This document shows, one piece after another, positions 53,947 to 62,848 of a stretch of 64,000 nt of DNA. This DNA comes from Bariatricus massiliensis (lineage in GTDB: Bacteria; Bacillota; Clostridia; Lachnospirales; Lachnospiraceae). The translations under genes were made by a program, and so were the position numbers. The stretch spans positions 1,437,617 through 1,501,616 of the forward strand of contig NZ_LT574838.1 in the NCBI RefSeq assembly GCF_900086725.1, in the 5' to 3' direction. The stretch's first letter is position 1, and every line of letters begins with the position of its first letter. The notes below the pieces were generated by a model, which was given only the letters and a program-made list of their open reading frames with translations, was not told the origin of the DNA and searched no databases.

Positions 53947-55140
53947 TTATGCGATTAGACGCTGAACCTCTGATTTTGCGGTATCTATCGACGCATGAGC
54001 GTACCAGTTCATTGTGATACTGATATTTGAATGCCCCATGATATACTGTAAATCTTTCGGGTTCATGTTCTTGCTTGCCAGTCTTGTGCAGAACGTATGG
54101 CGTAGCGTATGCGGTGTGATATGTGGCAAGGGATTGTCCTTATGGTGCTTGTTGTATTTCTTTATCATACGGACAAATAAGGCGTTATAATCAATGGCAA
54201 CTTTGGGCTTGCCTTTCTGATTGACAAATAGGAAATTGCTCCGTCCGTCTATCACAAATGGTTCTGCCTTTGGGCGTTTCTTCATAACCCGTTGAAATGC
54301 CTGTATTGTTTCTCTACTTAATGGCACTTGCCTTATTCCGCTCTTTGTTTTAGGCGTTTCAATGTAATAGCCTTGTTCCTTGCTCTTTAATAACTGGTGG
54401 TCGATAATCACAACTTCATTCTTGAAATCAATATCGGCTACTGTCAGTCCGCACAGTTCCGAGATACGAAGTCCAGTCTTTAACAGTATCAGCACATCAT
54501 CATAATACTTGTGATACACATTGTCCGTCTTGATGAATGACAGTAGGGATTGTTCTTGTTCCTCTGTCAATGCTACTTTCTCTTTGGTATCATTTTCTAG
54601 GACTTCACTTAACTTGAAATCAAAGGGGTTCTTCCTTACACAATCGTCTTGTATGGCAATATAGAATGACGCTTTTAACGAGCGTTTATGGTTGTTAATG
54701 GTATTGTAGGAAAAGCCTTTTTCTTTCATGCGTAACGCCCATTCTTTAGCGTCAGAGGGTTTGATTGTATCAATGCTCCTAGCACCTAACTTGTCCTCTT
54801 TCAATAACCGCATGAGCTGTTCCCGTTGTTTCTGTGTGCTTTTCTTCACGTTTGCCCTCTGTGCGTTCTGTTTGGCGTAGAGTTGGCAAAGCGTCATTTT
54901 CTTGCCTGTGCTGTCGATACCGTCCTCAATATCCCGTCTTATCTGCTGTTCCAGTTCACGAAGTGAGGGTTTTTCCCGTTTTCCCTTTGGTGTCGGGTCT
55001 GTGGGTGTCAATCTCCAAGCATACACATATTTTGTGTTTCCAAATGCGTCCACATATTTATATAAGTATTTTCCGTCTGTTCGTTGGCTCTCTCCAGTAT
55101 GCAGGATACGTCCTTTGCTATCCCGTCTTTTTTCTTTCAT
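53947..55140 (-). CDS. int: Tn916-family tyrosine integrase
   Basis: 397 aa. Arm-binding domain first (RRDSKGRILHTGESQRTDGKYLYKY), core-binding domain in the middle, catalytic domain with Arg in LKTGLRISELCGL, HxxR in ITPHTLRHTFCTRLA, His in MGHSNISITM and Tyr in NWYAHA. All catalytic residues are present, so it should be active. Length and order match Tn916 Int (405 aa). It lies at the left end of the element with xis just upstream. Confidence 0.95.
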   Translation of the reverse strand: MKEKRRDSKGRILHTGESQRTDGKYLYKYVDAFGNTKYVYAWRLTPTDPTPKGKREKPSLRELEQQIRRDIEDGIDSTGKKMTLCQLYAKQNAQRANVKKSTQKQREQLMRLLKEDKLGARSIDTIKPSDAKEWALRMKEKGFSYNTINNHKRSLKASFYIAIQDDCVRKNPFDFKLSEVLENDTKEKVALTEEQEQSLLSFIKTDNVYHKYYDDVLILLKTGLRISELCGLTVADIDFKNEVVIIDHQLLKSKEQGYYIETPKTKSGIRQVPLSRETIQAFQRVMKKRPKAEPFVIDGRSNFLFVNQKGKPKVAIDYNALFVRMIKKYNKHHKDNPLPHITPHTLRHTFCTRLASKNMNPKDLQYIMGHSNISITMNWYAHASIDTAKSEVQRLIA

Positions 55141-55218
55141 GGTATCTGCTCCTTTCCTTGTTGGAAAGAGCCTTGATATGACTTGTGTTCATCATAACAC
55201 ATACAAGGCTCATTTGCA

Positions 55219-55422
55219 TTAGATTGCGTCCAATTTATCAATGACCTTTTCAAACTGTCGGCGTTTAATCTGTATGCGGTTGCCATTCATAATGAGCCAG
55301 CCAGCGTCCTTGTTTTCCTCTGCCAAGCGTCTTAACTTGTTTTCTCCGATACGGAAATACTTTGACGCTTCTTCAATGGTAAGGGTGTATTTTTCCCATA
55401 CAGGAATATCGTTGTTATTCAT
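55219..55422 (-). CDS. xis: Tn916-type excisionase
   Basis: 67 aa: IPVWEKYTLTIEEASKYFRIGENKLRRLAEENKDAGWLIMNGNRIQIKRRQFEKVID. This is the winged-helix Xis of Tn916-like elements, same size and near-identical layout. It overlaps the last base of the relaxase gene and precedes int, so excision functions follow the relaxase in one transcript. Confidence 0.93.
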   Translation of the reverse strand: MNNNDIPVWEKYTLTIEEASKYFRIGENKLRRLAEENKDAGWLIMNGNRIQIKRRQFEKVIDKLDAI

Positions 55423-56432
55423 CAGATACCCCCTTTCCCATGTTTCGTGTCATACTGGATATAGGGGATAAGGTCGGTGCGGTCTATCCTCTGTAAGTGG
55501 GCGGTTAGTTTACTGGAAAGGGAATTGCTGTATCTTGCCTTATCAAGCATAGTTCCCACTTTTTCCAGTCCACCTAATGCGTCATGTTCTTCCAAGAAGT
55601 AAAAACTTTTGACAGCGGAAATCACGCCACCCTCTGTGAGCCATTGTTGTGTTTCTTCAAGGGAATTTTGCTGTTTTGGTACTTGCAGTTTTAAGACTTC
55701 CACAGCCCCTAAAAAGCGTTCCCAAAACCGACACGTTTTCCATCTGCTTTTATTACTTTCGTTTCTGTTTGGTACGACAAAGCGTAGGTTGTTTGCCAAT
55801 AGCCCGAAAGCCAGTTCTCCCAGTTCCAGCGGTCTGTCCTTGAATGTCATGGCAAAAGCATGAGCCTTATCATCACGCAGTTGCATTTCTGTCCGTTTCC
55901 AACTGCCGACTTCCTCAAGTGTCTTATTATGTTTTGAACAGACTTCCTTATCCTTGTCATAAAAGCGGTAGGACAATCCCGATTTCCCAGCACCGATATA
56001 AACGGTCTTTGCGGTGTCGAAATCGTCAAACTTGCTTTCGTCAAAGTGGTAGCCCTCACTATTGGAGATAAATTCCTCTTTTTCGCATTTCTTCTTTATC
56101 TGCTCTATGGTAAAAAATGGCTTTTCGTTTTTATCATCAATGGCAATATCCAGTCTAGTGAAATGGAAGTTATCCAGTCCATATCTTCGTTCACAGCGTC
56201 GGAACATATCCCCAAAGGTATAATTCCTACTGTCGAGAATACGGAAAATATCATCACAGCCTCTGCCGGTCATAACAAGATAACAGCCTAACCCTTGTGG
56301 GTTATCCTCTGTTTTTCTTGCGTCCCCCGATACATAAATATCTCCAATCTGCCAGCGTGCTTGATAGGTTTTGTATTTAACGCTTGCCGGATAGATATTG
56401 AAAATATCAGTCGGTAAACCTAAAATGTGCAT
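55422..56432 (-). CDS. Rep_trans/MobT-type relaxase (replication initiation factor), N-terminus probably frameshifted
   Basis: 336 aa in this frame. Rep_trans features: FHFTRLDIAIDDKNEKPFF (metal-binding Asp motif) and TVYIGAGKSGLSYRFYDKDKE with the nucleophilic Tyr region, WKRTEMQLRDDKAHA. Homology continues upstream of the ATG used here: HKNLSVKIDYISIVFDTATAED is in frame as far as 56505, but no start codon occurs there. An ATG at 56520 with SD AAGGAG is out of frame by one base in a run of five A (56494-56502 region). The product may lack ~28 residues, or use a non-standard start. Confidence 0.8.
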   Translation of the reverse strand: MHILGLPTDIFNIYPASVKYKTYQARWQIGDIYVSGDARKTEDNPQGLGCYLVMTGRGCDDIFRILDSRNYTFGDMFRRCERRYGLDNFHFTRLDIAIDDKNEKPFFTIEQIKKKCEKEEFISNSEGYHFDESKFDDFDTAKTVYIGAGKSGLSYRFYDKDKEVCSKHNKTLEEVGSWKRTEMQLRDDKAHAFAMTFKDRPLELGELAFGLLANNLRFVVPNRNESNKSRWKTCRFWERFLGAVEVLKLQVPKQQNSLEETQQWLTEGGVISAVKSFYFLEEHDALGGLEKVGTMLDKARYSNSLSSKLTAHLQRIDRTDLIPYIQYDTKHGKGGI

Positions 56433-56599
56433 GATGACATCTTCAGCGGTTGCCGTATCAAATACAATACTGATGTAATCAATCTTAACGGATAAATTTT
56501 TGTGTGTAGTTATAGTGCATTACTCCTTTCGTACTTCCCGTTTTTTTGCGGGGTAAAAATCGTGTTTTGTCCTTTATTTATCACAGTTTCTAGGTACTA

Positions 56600-56725
56600 T
56601 GACATGTATGCGCAGGGCGGTGTTACATATACGCCCTATGCGTTCGCCTAAAGGCGTTCCTTTTCTTCCTGTGTCTGATCCGTTCTTAACGCTCACGAGC
56701 CTTGTAAGGCTCGTGGCTAAACGGA
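56600..56725. other. oriT-like palindrome cluster
   Basis: Three inverted repeats in the 547-bp gap between the divergent relaxase and XRE genes: CGCAGGGCG/CGCCCTATGCG (56611-56642), GCCT-AA-AGGC (56646-56655), and CACGAGCCTT-GT-AAGGCTCGTG (56694-56715) inside CCGTT/AACGG (56680-56724). Tn916-family relaxases nick next to such structures between the relaxase and its upstream neighbour, so this is the best oriT candidate. Confidence 0.6.
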
Positions 56726-56979
56726 ACAGCCCCAGTCAGAAACCTTATTTTCGGTCTGATAGTCCATGCTTATTCATGCTATCAAAATGAAAATACATCT
56801 TTTCTATGCTTACTCAAGCGTGTGATTGACCCTAGCGTGCTTAATCACTTTATCTGATACGATAATAACGCCATTAGAATTACTTGTCAAGAAGTTTTTG
56901 TTGACTTTCAGATATATATTAAGTATGATATGCTTATAAACACCAAGAAAAGCAACGAAAGGAGCGATTATACTAAGTT

Positions 56980-57651
56980 ATGGAGCATTATGAAAAGAAA
57001 ATCAGTTTCTTAGGAGAGAACATACAAACCATAAGAAAACACAGAGGAATGAAACAACAGGAACTGGCGGACAAAATCGGTATCAATATGCAGAGCCTTT
57101 CCAAGATTGAACGAGGTGTGAATTATCCTACCTTTGATACATTAGAAAAGATAATGGACGTGCTGGACGTAACGCCTAATGAATTATTATCGGGAGAATG
57201 GAAGTATATTGACCACACAGAACCTTACATCATGGATATTATCAAACGGGAACAAGACTTTAATGTTTCCTTAGATTATCTGTCTGAAAATGAGTTTTTC
57301 AATGATGAAAAAGAATACAAATTTTACATGGAAACCATATTGATTAGATACATCAGCAATTATCTTTCTAATGAGGTTGTGGAAATTGAAGAACTTATGG
57401 AAATCAAACAGTTGATACAGCGTCAAAAAATAGAACGTATGATGAAAGTACATAAGGAAATGCGAGGGTTAGACCGATACAGAGAACAACCGAAAGAATA
57501 CAAATATCACAACCCTTATGATGATTGGATATTCCGTCAACTTGCAGATATTGACAACAGAAAAAACATTCCTAATACTTCTCCACAAGTAGACTTTAAT
57601 GAGGGAGATTATGAAGATTATCTAAAGGCGAAATGGAACAGAGGTCTTTAA
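56980..57651 (+). CDS. XRE-family regulator of the Tn916-like element
   Basis: 223 aa. HTH at ~10-75 (IQTIRKHRGMKQQELADKIGINMQSLSKIERG; LEKIMDVLDVTPNELLSGEW). The long helical tail (IIKREQDFNVSLDYLSENEFF; MKVHKEMRGLDRY) is common in regulators of Gram-positive IMEs. Divergent from the relaxase, with the oriT-like region between. SD GAAAGGAG at ~18 bp upstream. Ends before a strong terminator. Confidence 0.88.
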   Translation: MEHYEKKISFLGENIQTIRKHRGMKQQELADKIGINMQSLSKIERGVNYPTFDTLEKIMDVLDVTPNELLSGEWKYIDHTEPYIMDIIKREQDFNVSLDYLSENEFFNDEKEYKFYMETILIRYISNYLSNEVVEIEELMEIKQLIQRQKIERMMKVHKEMRGLDRYREQPKEYKYHNPYDDWIFRQLADIDNRKNIPNTSPQVDFNEGDYEDYLKAKWNRGL

Positions 57652-57679
57652 TTTCCTCTTGCATGGAAGATACAGCAAA

Positions 57680-57750
57680 TAAAAAGCCCAGTAAAGAGTG
57701 CAAAGCACCACCAATGGTGGCAAGGCTCTTGACAGGGCTTTTTCTTTTCT
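57680..57750 (+). terminator. intrinsic terminator after the XRE gene
   Basis: AAAAAGCCC (57681-57689) pairs with GGGCTTTTT (57735-57743), with further inner pairing (AAGAG/CTCTT) and T-rich tail TTTTTCTTTTC. Confidence 0.85.
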
Positions 57751-57790
57751 GTGCTGGGTAATCAAGAGGAAGAAAGGGATAAAATCTGAT

Positions 57791-57877
57791 TTGTGGTAAA
57801 TCAGACAAAGGCAACGCAGGTGTCGCAGTATGAGCTTGTATTACATAAGGATAGTAACTGGAAGATTATAGGGTAAA
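57791..57877 (+). pseudogene. 3' remnant of a lost conjugation-module gene
   Basis: A 28-codon frame directly after a stop reads FVVNQTKATQVSQYELVLHK and ends DSNWKIIG. It looks like the end of a structured protein rather than random sequence, and the position, between the regulator block and the cargo, suits the end of a deleted TcpC/Orf13-like gene. Identity is a guess; nothing else was seen in 57878-57990. Confidence 0.45.
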
Positions 57878-57997
57878 TGAGAATAAACCGTACATTTTTT
57901 ATCGGATTTGTATGCTTGCTCATTTTAATTTTCAAAATACAAAATTCATTCTTTGTTTCATATCTCTTATAAAATAAAAATAAATATAAAATTTATA

Positions 57998-58025
57998 TTG
58001 ACTTTAATTTTATTTATGTTATATT
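57998..58025 (+). promoter_or_regulatory. promoter of the DUF2089 pair
   Basis: TTGACT (57998-58003) and TATATT (58020-58025), 16-bp spacer, in a very AT-rich stretch 39 bp before the start codon. Confidence 0.6.
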
Positions 58026-58063
58026 TAATATAGTTAAAGTACAAGTGAAAGGAGGATGTAAAA

Positions 58064-58360
58064 ATGGAGATTGATAAAATACCTCAATGGATACTGTCTT
58101 TAGAACAAGAAGATGTTACCTTTTTAAAAAATTTTGTTTTAAAGTCTGGGTCATTAAAAGAAATCGCAAAAACGTATGGTGTTACTTATCCAACGGTACG
58201 ATTAAGATTAGATAAGCTAATACAAAAAATCGAAATGTCTGACCAAAAAGAAGAAGAACCATTTACGACTTTTGTGAAAGGTCTTGCGGTTGATTCACGA
58301 ATAGATTTAGAAACCGCAAAAATTATTATCGAAAAATATAAAAAAGAAAAGGAGAGATGA
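58064..58360 (+). CDS. DUF2089-family HTH protein
   Basis: 98 aa. The core LEQEDVTFLKNFVLKSGSLKEIAKTYGVTYPTVRLRLDKLIQKIE is the DUF2089 HTH (a sigma-70 region-4-like fold). The C-terminal part is helical. The SD AAAGGAGG is strong. Its stop overlaps the next start by 4 bp, a common arrangement in which a DUF2089 protein regulates, or is coupled to, a small membrane protein. Cargo of the element. Confidence 0.85.
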   Translation: MEIDKIPQWILSLEQEDVTFLKNFVLKSGSLKEIAKTYGVTYPTVRLRLDKLIQKIEMSDQKEEEPFTTFVKGLAVDSRIDLETAKIIIEKYKKEKER

Positions 58361-58644
58361 TTATGTCTATTTTATTAAATTTTTTCAGTACGCTTATCAT
58401 TACTATTATTATTGTTTGTATGCAAAAATATCTTAGTACAAAAAAAGCATGGCAATTAGGTGCGATTGTCCCTTTGATTTCAATTATCGTTTTTGCATAC
58501 ATATACTTTGTAAGTTCTATACAAATTGCTGAATTTCTTGTTCCATGCACAATTATTCTTGTTTTGGAACTTGTTATATGGATAGACGGAAGACATCAGT
58601 ATCGTAAAGAGGAACTTAATAAAATGAAGGTCAAAGATTTATAA
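58357..58644 (+). CDS. small membrane protein coupled to the DUF2089 gene
   Basis: 95 aa with three hydrophobic segments (LLNFFSTLIITIIIVCM; LGAIVPLISIIVFAYIYFV; FLVPCTIILVLELVIWI) and a basic, charged C-terminus. ATG overlaps the previous stop. Function unknown; coupling to a DUF2089 regulator suggests a stress-response pair. Confidence 0.75.
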   Translation: MIMSILLNFFSTLIITIIIVCMQKYLSTKKAWQLGAIVPLISIIVFAYIYFVSSIQIAEFLVPCTIILVLELVIWIDGRHQYRKEELNKMKVKDL

Positions 58645-58674
58645 AGTATTTTGCTTTTATAAAGGAAGAATTAT

Positions 58675-58755
58675 ATGGTTGGACTAAAAAAACGTGATAT
58701 TAAAAAGGCATTAAAAGCTGGTGCTATAAATGATGAAAACAATCTTAAAATTTGA
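58675..58755 (+). CDS. tiny basic peptide ORF
   Basis: 26 codons (MVGLKKRDIKKALKAGAIND...KI) with an SD AAGGAAG 7 nt before the ATG, following the membrane-protein gene and before a strong terminator. The SD and position make translation possible, but it may be just the 5' end of a deleted gene. Confidence 0.35.
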   Translation: MVGLKKRDIKKALKAGAINDENNLKI

Positions 58756-58786
58756 AATAAGAGCGAATAATCATATTGCGTGAATG

Positions 58787-58834
58787 AAACATGGGAGATA
58801 CACAGATGCTTTGTGTTATCTCCCATGTTTATTT
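58787..58834. terminator. strong bidirectional terminator at the right end of the element
   Basis: A 14-bp perfect stem AAACATGGGAGATA / TATCTCCCATGTTT with additional CACA/TGTG pairing; T-rich tails on both sides. Confidence 0.88.
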
Positions 58835-58861
58835 TAGTGTCATATCAAGGCTCATTCAATC

Positions 58862-58880
58862 GTGGTATATTCGTGGTAAA
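58862..58880. repeat. right arm-type direct repeat of the Tn916-like element
   Basis: GTGGTATATTCGTGGTAAA, matching the left copy at 53921-53940 except in the 4-5 bp spacer, and in the same orientation. Probable Int arm-binding site. Confidence 0.65.
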
Positions 58881-58942
58881 ATGAGTGTTTTTCTATACTT
58901 CAAAATGCTTAGAAATATAGTATTTATACGGATAATCAAAAA

Positions 58943-61807
58943 TTAGATATAAAATTTATTATAAATTCTTACATTCCTTTTAACTGCAACACAGCCAGAA
59001 TTTTCACTTATAAGCAAATTATCTAACTCATTTAGTAAATCATTAATATCTACATTCGGAGTAAAGCCCACTGTATCATTTCCAAATACCACTTGGACTA
59101 CAATCAATGGTGCATTACCACTATATACATCGCAATGTATATGATCTAATGTTCCTAAAGACTTTCGTAAAATATCTACTAATACATTTTGATATTGCTT
59201 AAGTGTTTTTTCTTCAGGATAGGATAATGACTTTGATTTACCTTTCGCATAAAAATAATCATATACATAAGATACTGCATTATCAACAAACTCTATTTCA
59301 TATTCTTTTAGATCGAATAATTCATATGAAAAACCATCAATTTCTTTTACACAATCTATCGCTAACGAACTACTTCTATCATATATTTCACATGCACGTT
59401 TAAGCTCCTCGCTATTTGGAATAGGTAGCGGGAATGAAAGAAGTTCTCCCACGTTTAACTCATCACGTTCAACTAACCAACGTCGACTTGTCATTAATGA
59501 ATAATAGACAAAAACTTTTGAATATAGGATAACACTTATATATTTTAAGAACATTATATCTCCATGTATACCTATAAAGCTATTTCCAAATAAAGCATTA
59601 TAGTCAAGTACAGCCGATAGAAATCGTCCCTTTTTCGGACTTTGTTTAAACACAAGATGAGGTGCGTAAAATATCTTCTTACTTTTTTGAGCACAACGAT
59701 AATAATTGGCGAAATCCACTACCTCATTACTTTTATTGTCACAAAATCCTTGAAATTTTTTTGTAGTTATTAAAGGCAATCCAACAAACTCTGGACATCT
59801 AATTTTAGGTTTCGTTCCCCTAATATATCCTTCTGCATAAATCATATCATTATTGTTCATAAATTTTTCTAATGGCTCAAATTTTGTTTGAATTTTATTA
59901 ATCAATTCCATATCTCTTGGAGTTCCCCACATTGCTATCTTCCAAATCAATTGATTATCAATAATATCCCAAGGTATTTTATTTATATCAGACGGTTCAA
60001 TTAAAAAACGTCTTCTATCCTCGATTGTAAAGGTGGGCTTAGGGGTACAGTAAAAAATAGGCATATCCCTTTCTTGTTTATTATTAGAATAAATCACTGC
60101 AGTTGCAGGTCCAGTAGCGTGCTCAAATAACACCTTTCGGAATATAGAATAATTTATTATTACCGATATAGAAAATTTATTAAAAAATGCAGACCTATAG
60201 GCAACATTTTTCTCTGAACGATTAAATAAAAATCCTTTGCTAGGCATCAATAAACATATTATTCCCTTTATATCACAAATATCCCCCGCTTTCCAGCTAA
60301 ACGCCTGAGCAATCTGCTTATCACCAATTGGAACTTTTTTTTCTTTAATATATTTTTCTGCCTCATCAGATAATTTACTTTCCCAAGGTGGATTCCCTAT
60401 AATTATATCATATTCTATTTCTCCAAATTTCCCCTCGCTGAAGAAATCACTAACAAATAAATTATATCCCAATAATCTCGGAAAGTTAAGCGTCTCCCAA
60501 ATACTTCGTGGTTCTAAATAATCACACATTACTAAACTTAAACTAAATGAAGCAATCCTAATTGCTTCTTCGTTTAAATCAACTCCGTAAATGCATTTTT
60601 GCATGATATAAACTAATTGCTCATTTGTTATATTGAAGCAATTATTAGTAAACATCCATTTTCCAATCAACCTCCTATATGCCTCAACAAGGAATACACC
60701 AGATCCACACGACGGATCTAATACTTTTTTTTCAGAATATTCCCCCTCCCACGGCAAAACTTCGTCCATAAGCATACTTACTAAATGAAAGGGAGTATAG
60801 TAAGTTCCATCTTTCCCTATTTTATCATCAATTTTTAAGTGGAAAAACAATTCGTATATACTGCTTATAAGTTGTATTGGAATTACATTAAAAGAGTATA
60901 AGGGCCATAGTGCCATTTGGCGATCCTCAAACCTCGTTGTTCCTAAAATAAAATCCTTTAATTCAATTAAGTTATCCTTCGTAATAATTTCATATTCTTT
61001 ATTAACTAGAGGAAACATATCGCCATTAAAACGGTCAGCCAATTCTCTAAACAATTTATATGTTGCTTCTTTATCATCTAACAAATCGCTATATTGAATA
61101 GCGCCTTGCTTAAATTTGGAAAAAAAATCTTTAGGAAATACTGTATTACCTTCTTTGTCCTTACGCTCCTCTAAATATTTAGTTAATATTGAACGCCCTA
61201 ATAATGCATGAACAATTGACACCAATTCTTTGTTACTTAATTTCGACTCATCTACCCGTTTTCGTATATTTATGATTAAGGAACGTCTCATAATACGTAA
61301 ATTACCCATCAAGGTTACATCAACCCTGTTTTTCATATCAAAGCGAAATTCATTTTCTCGCCAATATTCTCCAGTTTCTAGACGTATTCTGTGATATTGT
61401 CGTAACTGGCGTTCTGCTTCTAACATATTCACTAATTTAATGGCATCAATTAATCCCGCCTCACTATCTAGCTTTCCATCTTTCTTTCTTGGTGCCACAT
61501 AATTATTATAAACAAGCAATAAGTCTGGAGTTACGATAAAAAATAAAGGAGCTTCTCCCAAATTCCACGCTAGACGATGTAATTCAGCAATTTTATCTTC
61601 ATCGTAGCTCTCCATCGACGCAAAATATATTAATGGGACTTTAGGCGTACCGTCAGCATCCCGCAAAAAATATACGGCATCAACTCCCAACTTTTCTTGC
61701 ACCATATGAAAAAATTGTTGTTGATAAACAGAAGCATTTTCAATAAGATTCTCTGCCAGACCATTATTACGATTTAAGTCTAAAACTTTAAAGATACTCC
61801 CCAACAT
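58943..61807 (-). CDS. Type IIG/PglX-like adenine DNA methyltransferase, C-terminus removed by insertion
   Basis: About 954 aa visible. N-terminal ~300 residues are helical/unknown (possible sensor or nuclease-like region, no PD-ExK seen). The methyltransferase core has motif I VLDPSCGSGVFLVEAY (~370) and motif IV IIIGNPPWESK (N6-adenine class). The rest is a target-recognition region. SD AAGGAG with spacing 8 supports ATG 61807; ATG 61813 is too close. The last codons (KFYI-stop) come from the inserted element: the true last 41 codons lie at 53650-53775. The stop-to-nuclease overlap there shows an MTase-REase operon. Activity of the shortened protein is uncertain. Confidence 0.88.
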   Translation of the reverse strand: MLGSIFKVLDLNRNNGLAENLIENASVYQQQFFHMVQEKLGVDAVYFLRDADGTPKVPLIYFASMESYDEDKIAELHRLAWNLGEAPLFFIVTPDLLLVYNNYVAPRKKDGKLDSEAGLIDAIKLVNMLEAERQLRQYHRIRLETGEYWRENEFRFDMKNRVDVTLMGNLRIMRRSLIINIRKRVDESKLSNKELVSIVHALLGRSILTKYLEERKDKEGNTVFPKDFFSKFKQGAIQYSDLLDDKEATYKLFRELADRFNGDMFPLVNKEYEIITKDNLIELKDFILGTTRFEDRQMALWPLYSFNVIPIQLISSIYELFFHLKIDDKIGKDGTYYTPFHLVSMLMDEVLPWEGEYSEKKVLDPSCGSGVFLVEAYRRLIGKWMFTNNCFNITNEQLVYIMQKCIYGVDLNEEAIRIASFSLSLVMCDYLEPRSIWETLNFPRLLGYNLFVSDFFSEGKFGEIEYDIIIGNPPWESKLSDEAEKYIKEKKVPIGDKQIAQAFSWKAGDICDIKGIICLLMPSKGFLFNRSEKNVAYRSAFFNKFSISVIINYSIFRKVLFEHATGPATAVIYSNNKQERDMPIFYCTPKPTFTIEDRRRFLIEPSDINKIPWDIIDNQLIWKIAMWGTPRDMELINKIQTKFEPLEKFMNNNDMIYAEGYIRGTKPKIRCPEFVGLPLITTKKFQGFCDNKSNEVVDFANYYRCAQKSKKIFYAPHLVFKQSPKKGRFLSAVLDYNALFGNSFIGIHGDIMFLKYISVILYSKVFVYYSLMTSRRWLVERDELNVGELLSFPLPIPNSEELKRACEIYDRSSSLAIDCVKEIDGFSYELFDLKEYEIEFVDNAVSYVYDYFYAKGKSKSLSYPEEKTLKQYQNVLVDILRKSLGTLDHIHCDVYSGNAPLIVVQVVFGNDTVGFTPNVDINDLLNELDNLLISENSGCVAVKRNVRIYNKFYI

Positions 61808-61813
61808 TTGCAT

Positions 61814-62112
61814 TTCTCCTTATTTCTATCAGTATTATTCCGCCTATTTAACTTATATCAAAGAAGGAGCATCTTATTAATGCTCCTAACTCAAGTATTA
61901 TTCCTAGTATTACTTAATTATCTCAAAATAAAAATCTACAAATTTTACTGGAATATTCACTCACAAAATTTGTTACTTTTACACTATTGATTTATTAGCA
62001 AAAAATATCTGTCTTTATTATATAACACTCTATACAATATTTCTATCCTAATATTTTACTATCTTGATGTTTAATTGCCTTTTCCCATACTATATATTAG
62101 GTCCAACAAAGT
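61814..62112. other. AT-rich intergenic stretch upstream of the methyltransferase
   Basis: No gene seen. Contains a short hairpin AGGAGCAT/ATGCTCCT (61865-61888) just upstream of the methyltransferase RBS region, which could be an autoregulatory site. The rest is low-complexity A/T. Confidence 0.35.
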
Positions 62113-62481
62113 CTATTTTAAATCAAACCTATTCCCATCCGTCCTTCCAATTCCAATTATATCCCCATACATACTGCAAGTAAACGTATACGACACTTCA
62201 TCTACCAAAACCTCTACTGTCATACCATCCTCTTCCAGCATACAAAACATATCAAACTCCAGTGCATCCCTATCCCGATTCAAAAATCTACAAATTGCTT
62301 CTTCCGTCTGCTCTTCCAGTGCTTTCCTCTCGTCTGTCACATTCTCTCCATCACGATAAGCTGATACAGCTTCGCCATCCGATGTAATAATCATAGACGA
62401 ATATCCCTCTTCCTTTTCTTCTGCCGGGGCACATCCTGAAAGTATCAACACCATAACTAAAAATATTATCTTCTTCATCAT
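62113..62481 (-). CDS. small lipoprotein of unknown function
   Basis: About 122 aa. MMKKIIFLVMVLILSGC is a lipoprotein signal (lipobox ILSGC). The mature part is acidic with a small alpha/beta domain (EEAICRFLNRDRDALEFDMFCMLEEDGMTVEVLVDEVSYTF). SD GGAAAGG is just before ATGATG (62481/62478). No recognised family. Confidence 0.65.
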   Translation of the reverse strand: MMKKIIFLVMVLILSGCAPAEEKEEGYSSMIITSDGEAVSAYRDGENVTDERKALEEQTEEAICRFLNRDRDALEFDMFCMLEEDGMTVEVLVDEVSYTFTCSMYGDIIGIGRTDGNRFDLK

Positions 62482-62527
62482 TTGCCTTTCCGGCAAATAC
62501 GCAAAAAGCAGCCCAAATCAGACTGCT

Positions 62528-62848
62528 TTACTTCAATTTCATACCCCTCACATAGATTTCAACCGCTTCTTTCTCTTTATCCGTCAATGATTCCCAGACT
62601 TCAAGCACTTTCTTTTGTCCTGAAGATAATTCCAACTTTCCTATATCATCAAAGAAAAATTGTGGTAGTGTAATCCCCAATACGTCACAAATTCTACCTA
62701 ATGTATAAAAGGTAGGTGTGCTTCCCCTTTTCTTCAGGTTCGATAAAGATGACTGGCTGATGCCCGTCTTTTTAGATAGTGCATATGGTCATCTGCTTTT
62801 TGTCACAGAGTTCCTTTATTCGATTCACAATATACTTCTCATCTAACA
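62528..62848 (-). pseudogene. frameshifted XRE-family regulator
   Basis: The frame starts with TTG 62848 (LLDEKYIVNRIKELCDKKQMTI), then the next residues continue in another frame as ALSKKTGISQSSLSNLKKRGS and end VEIYVRGMKLK at 62528. A small deletion near 62786 breaks the gene. Without it, this would be a ~107-aa XRE protein. Confidence 0.75.

Larger units (their letters stand above)
53776..58942. mobile_element. Tn916-derived integrative mobilizable element inserted in the methyltransferase gene
   Basis: About 5.2 kb bounded by the two halves of the methyltransferase; exact ends are uncertain by ~15 bp because both junctions are A/T-rich. Content: int and xis at the left end on the minus strand, a MobT/Rep_trans relaxase, oriT-like palindromes, an XRE gene, a fragment of another gene and a DUF2089/membrane-protein pair on the plus strand. 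Conjugation genes are missing, so transfer would need a helper. Arm-type repeats GTGGT...TCGTGGTAAA lie inside both ends in the same orientation. Confidence 0.85.
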
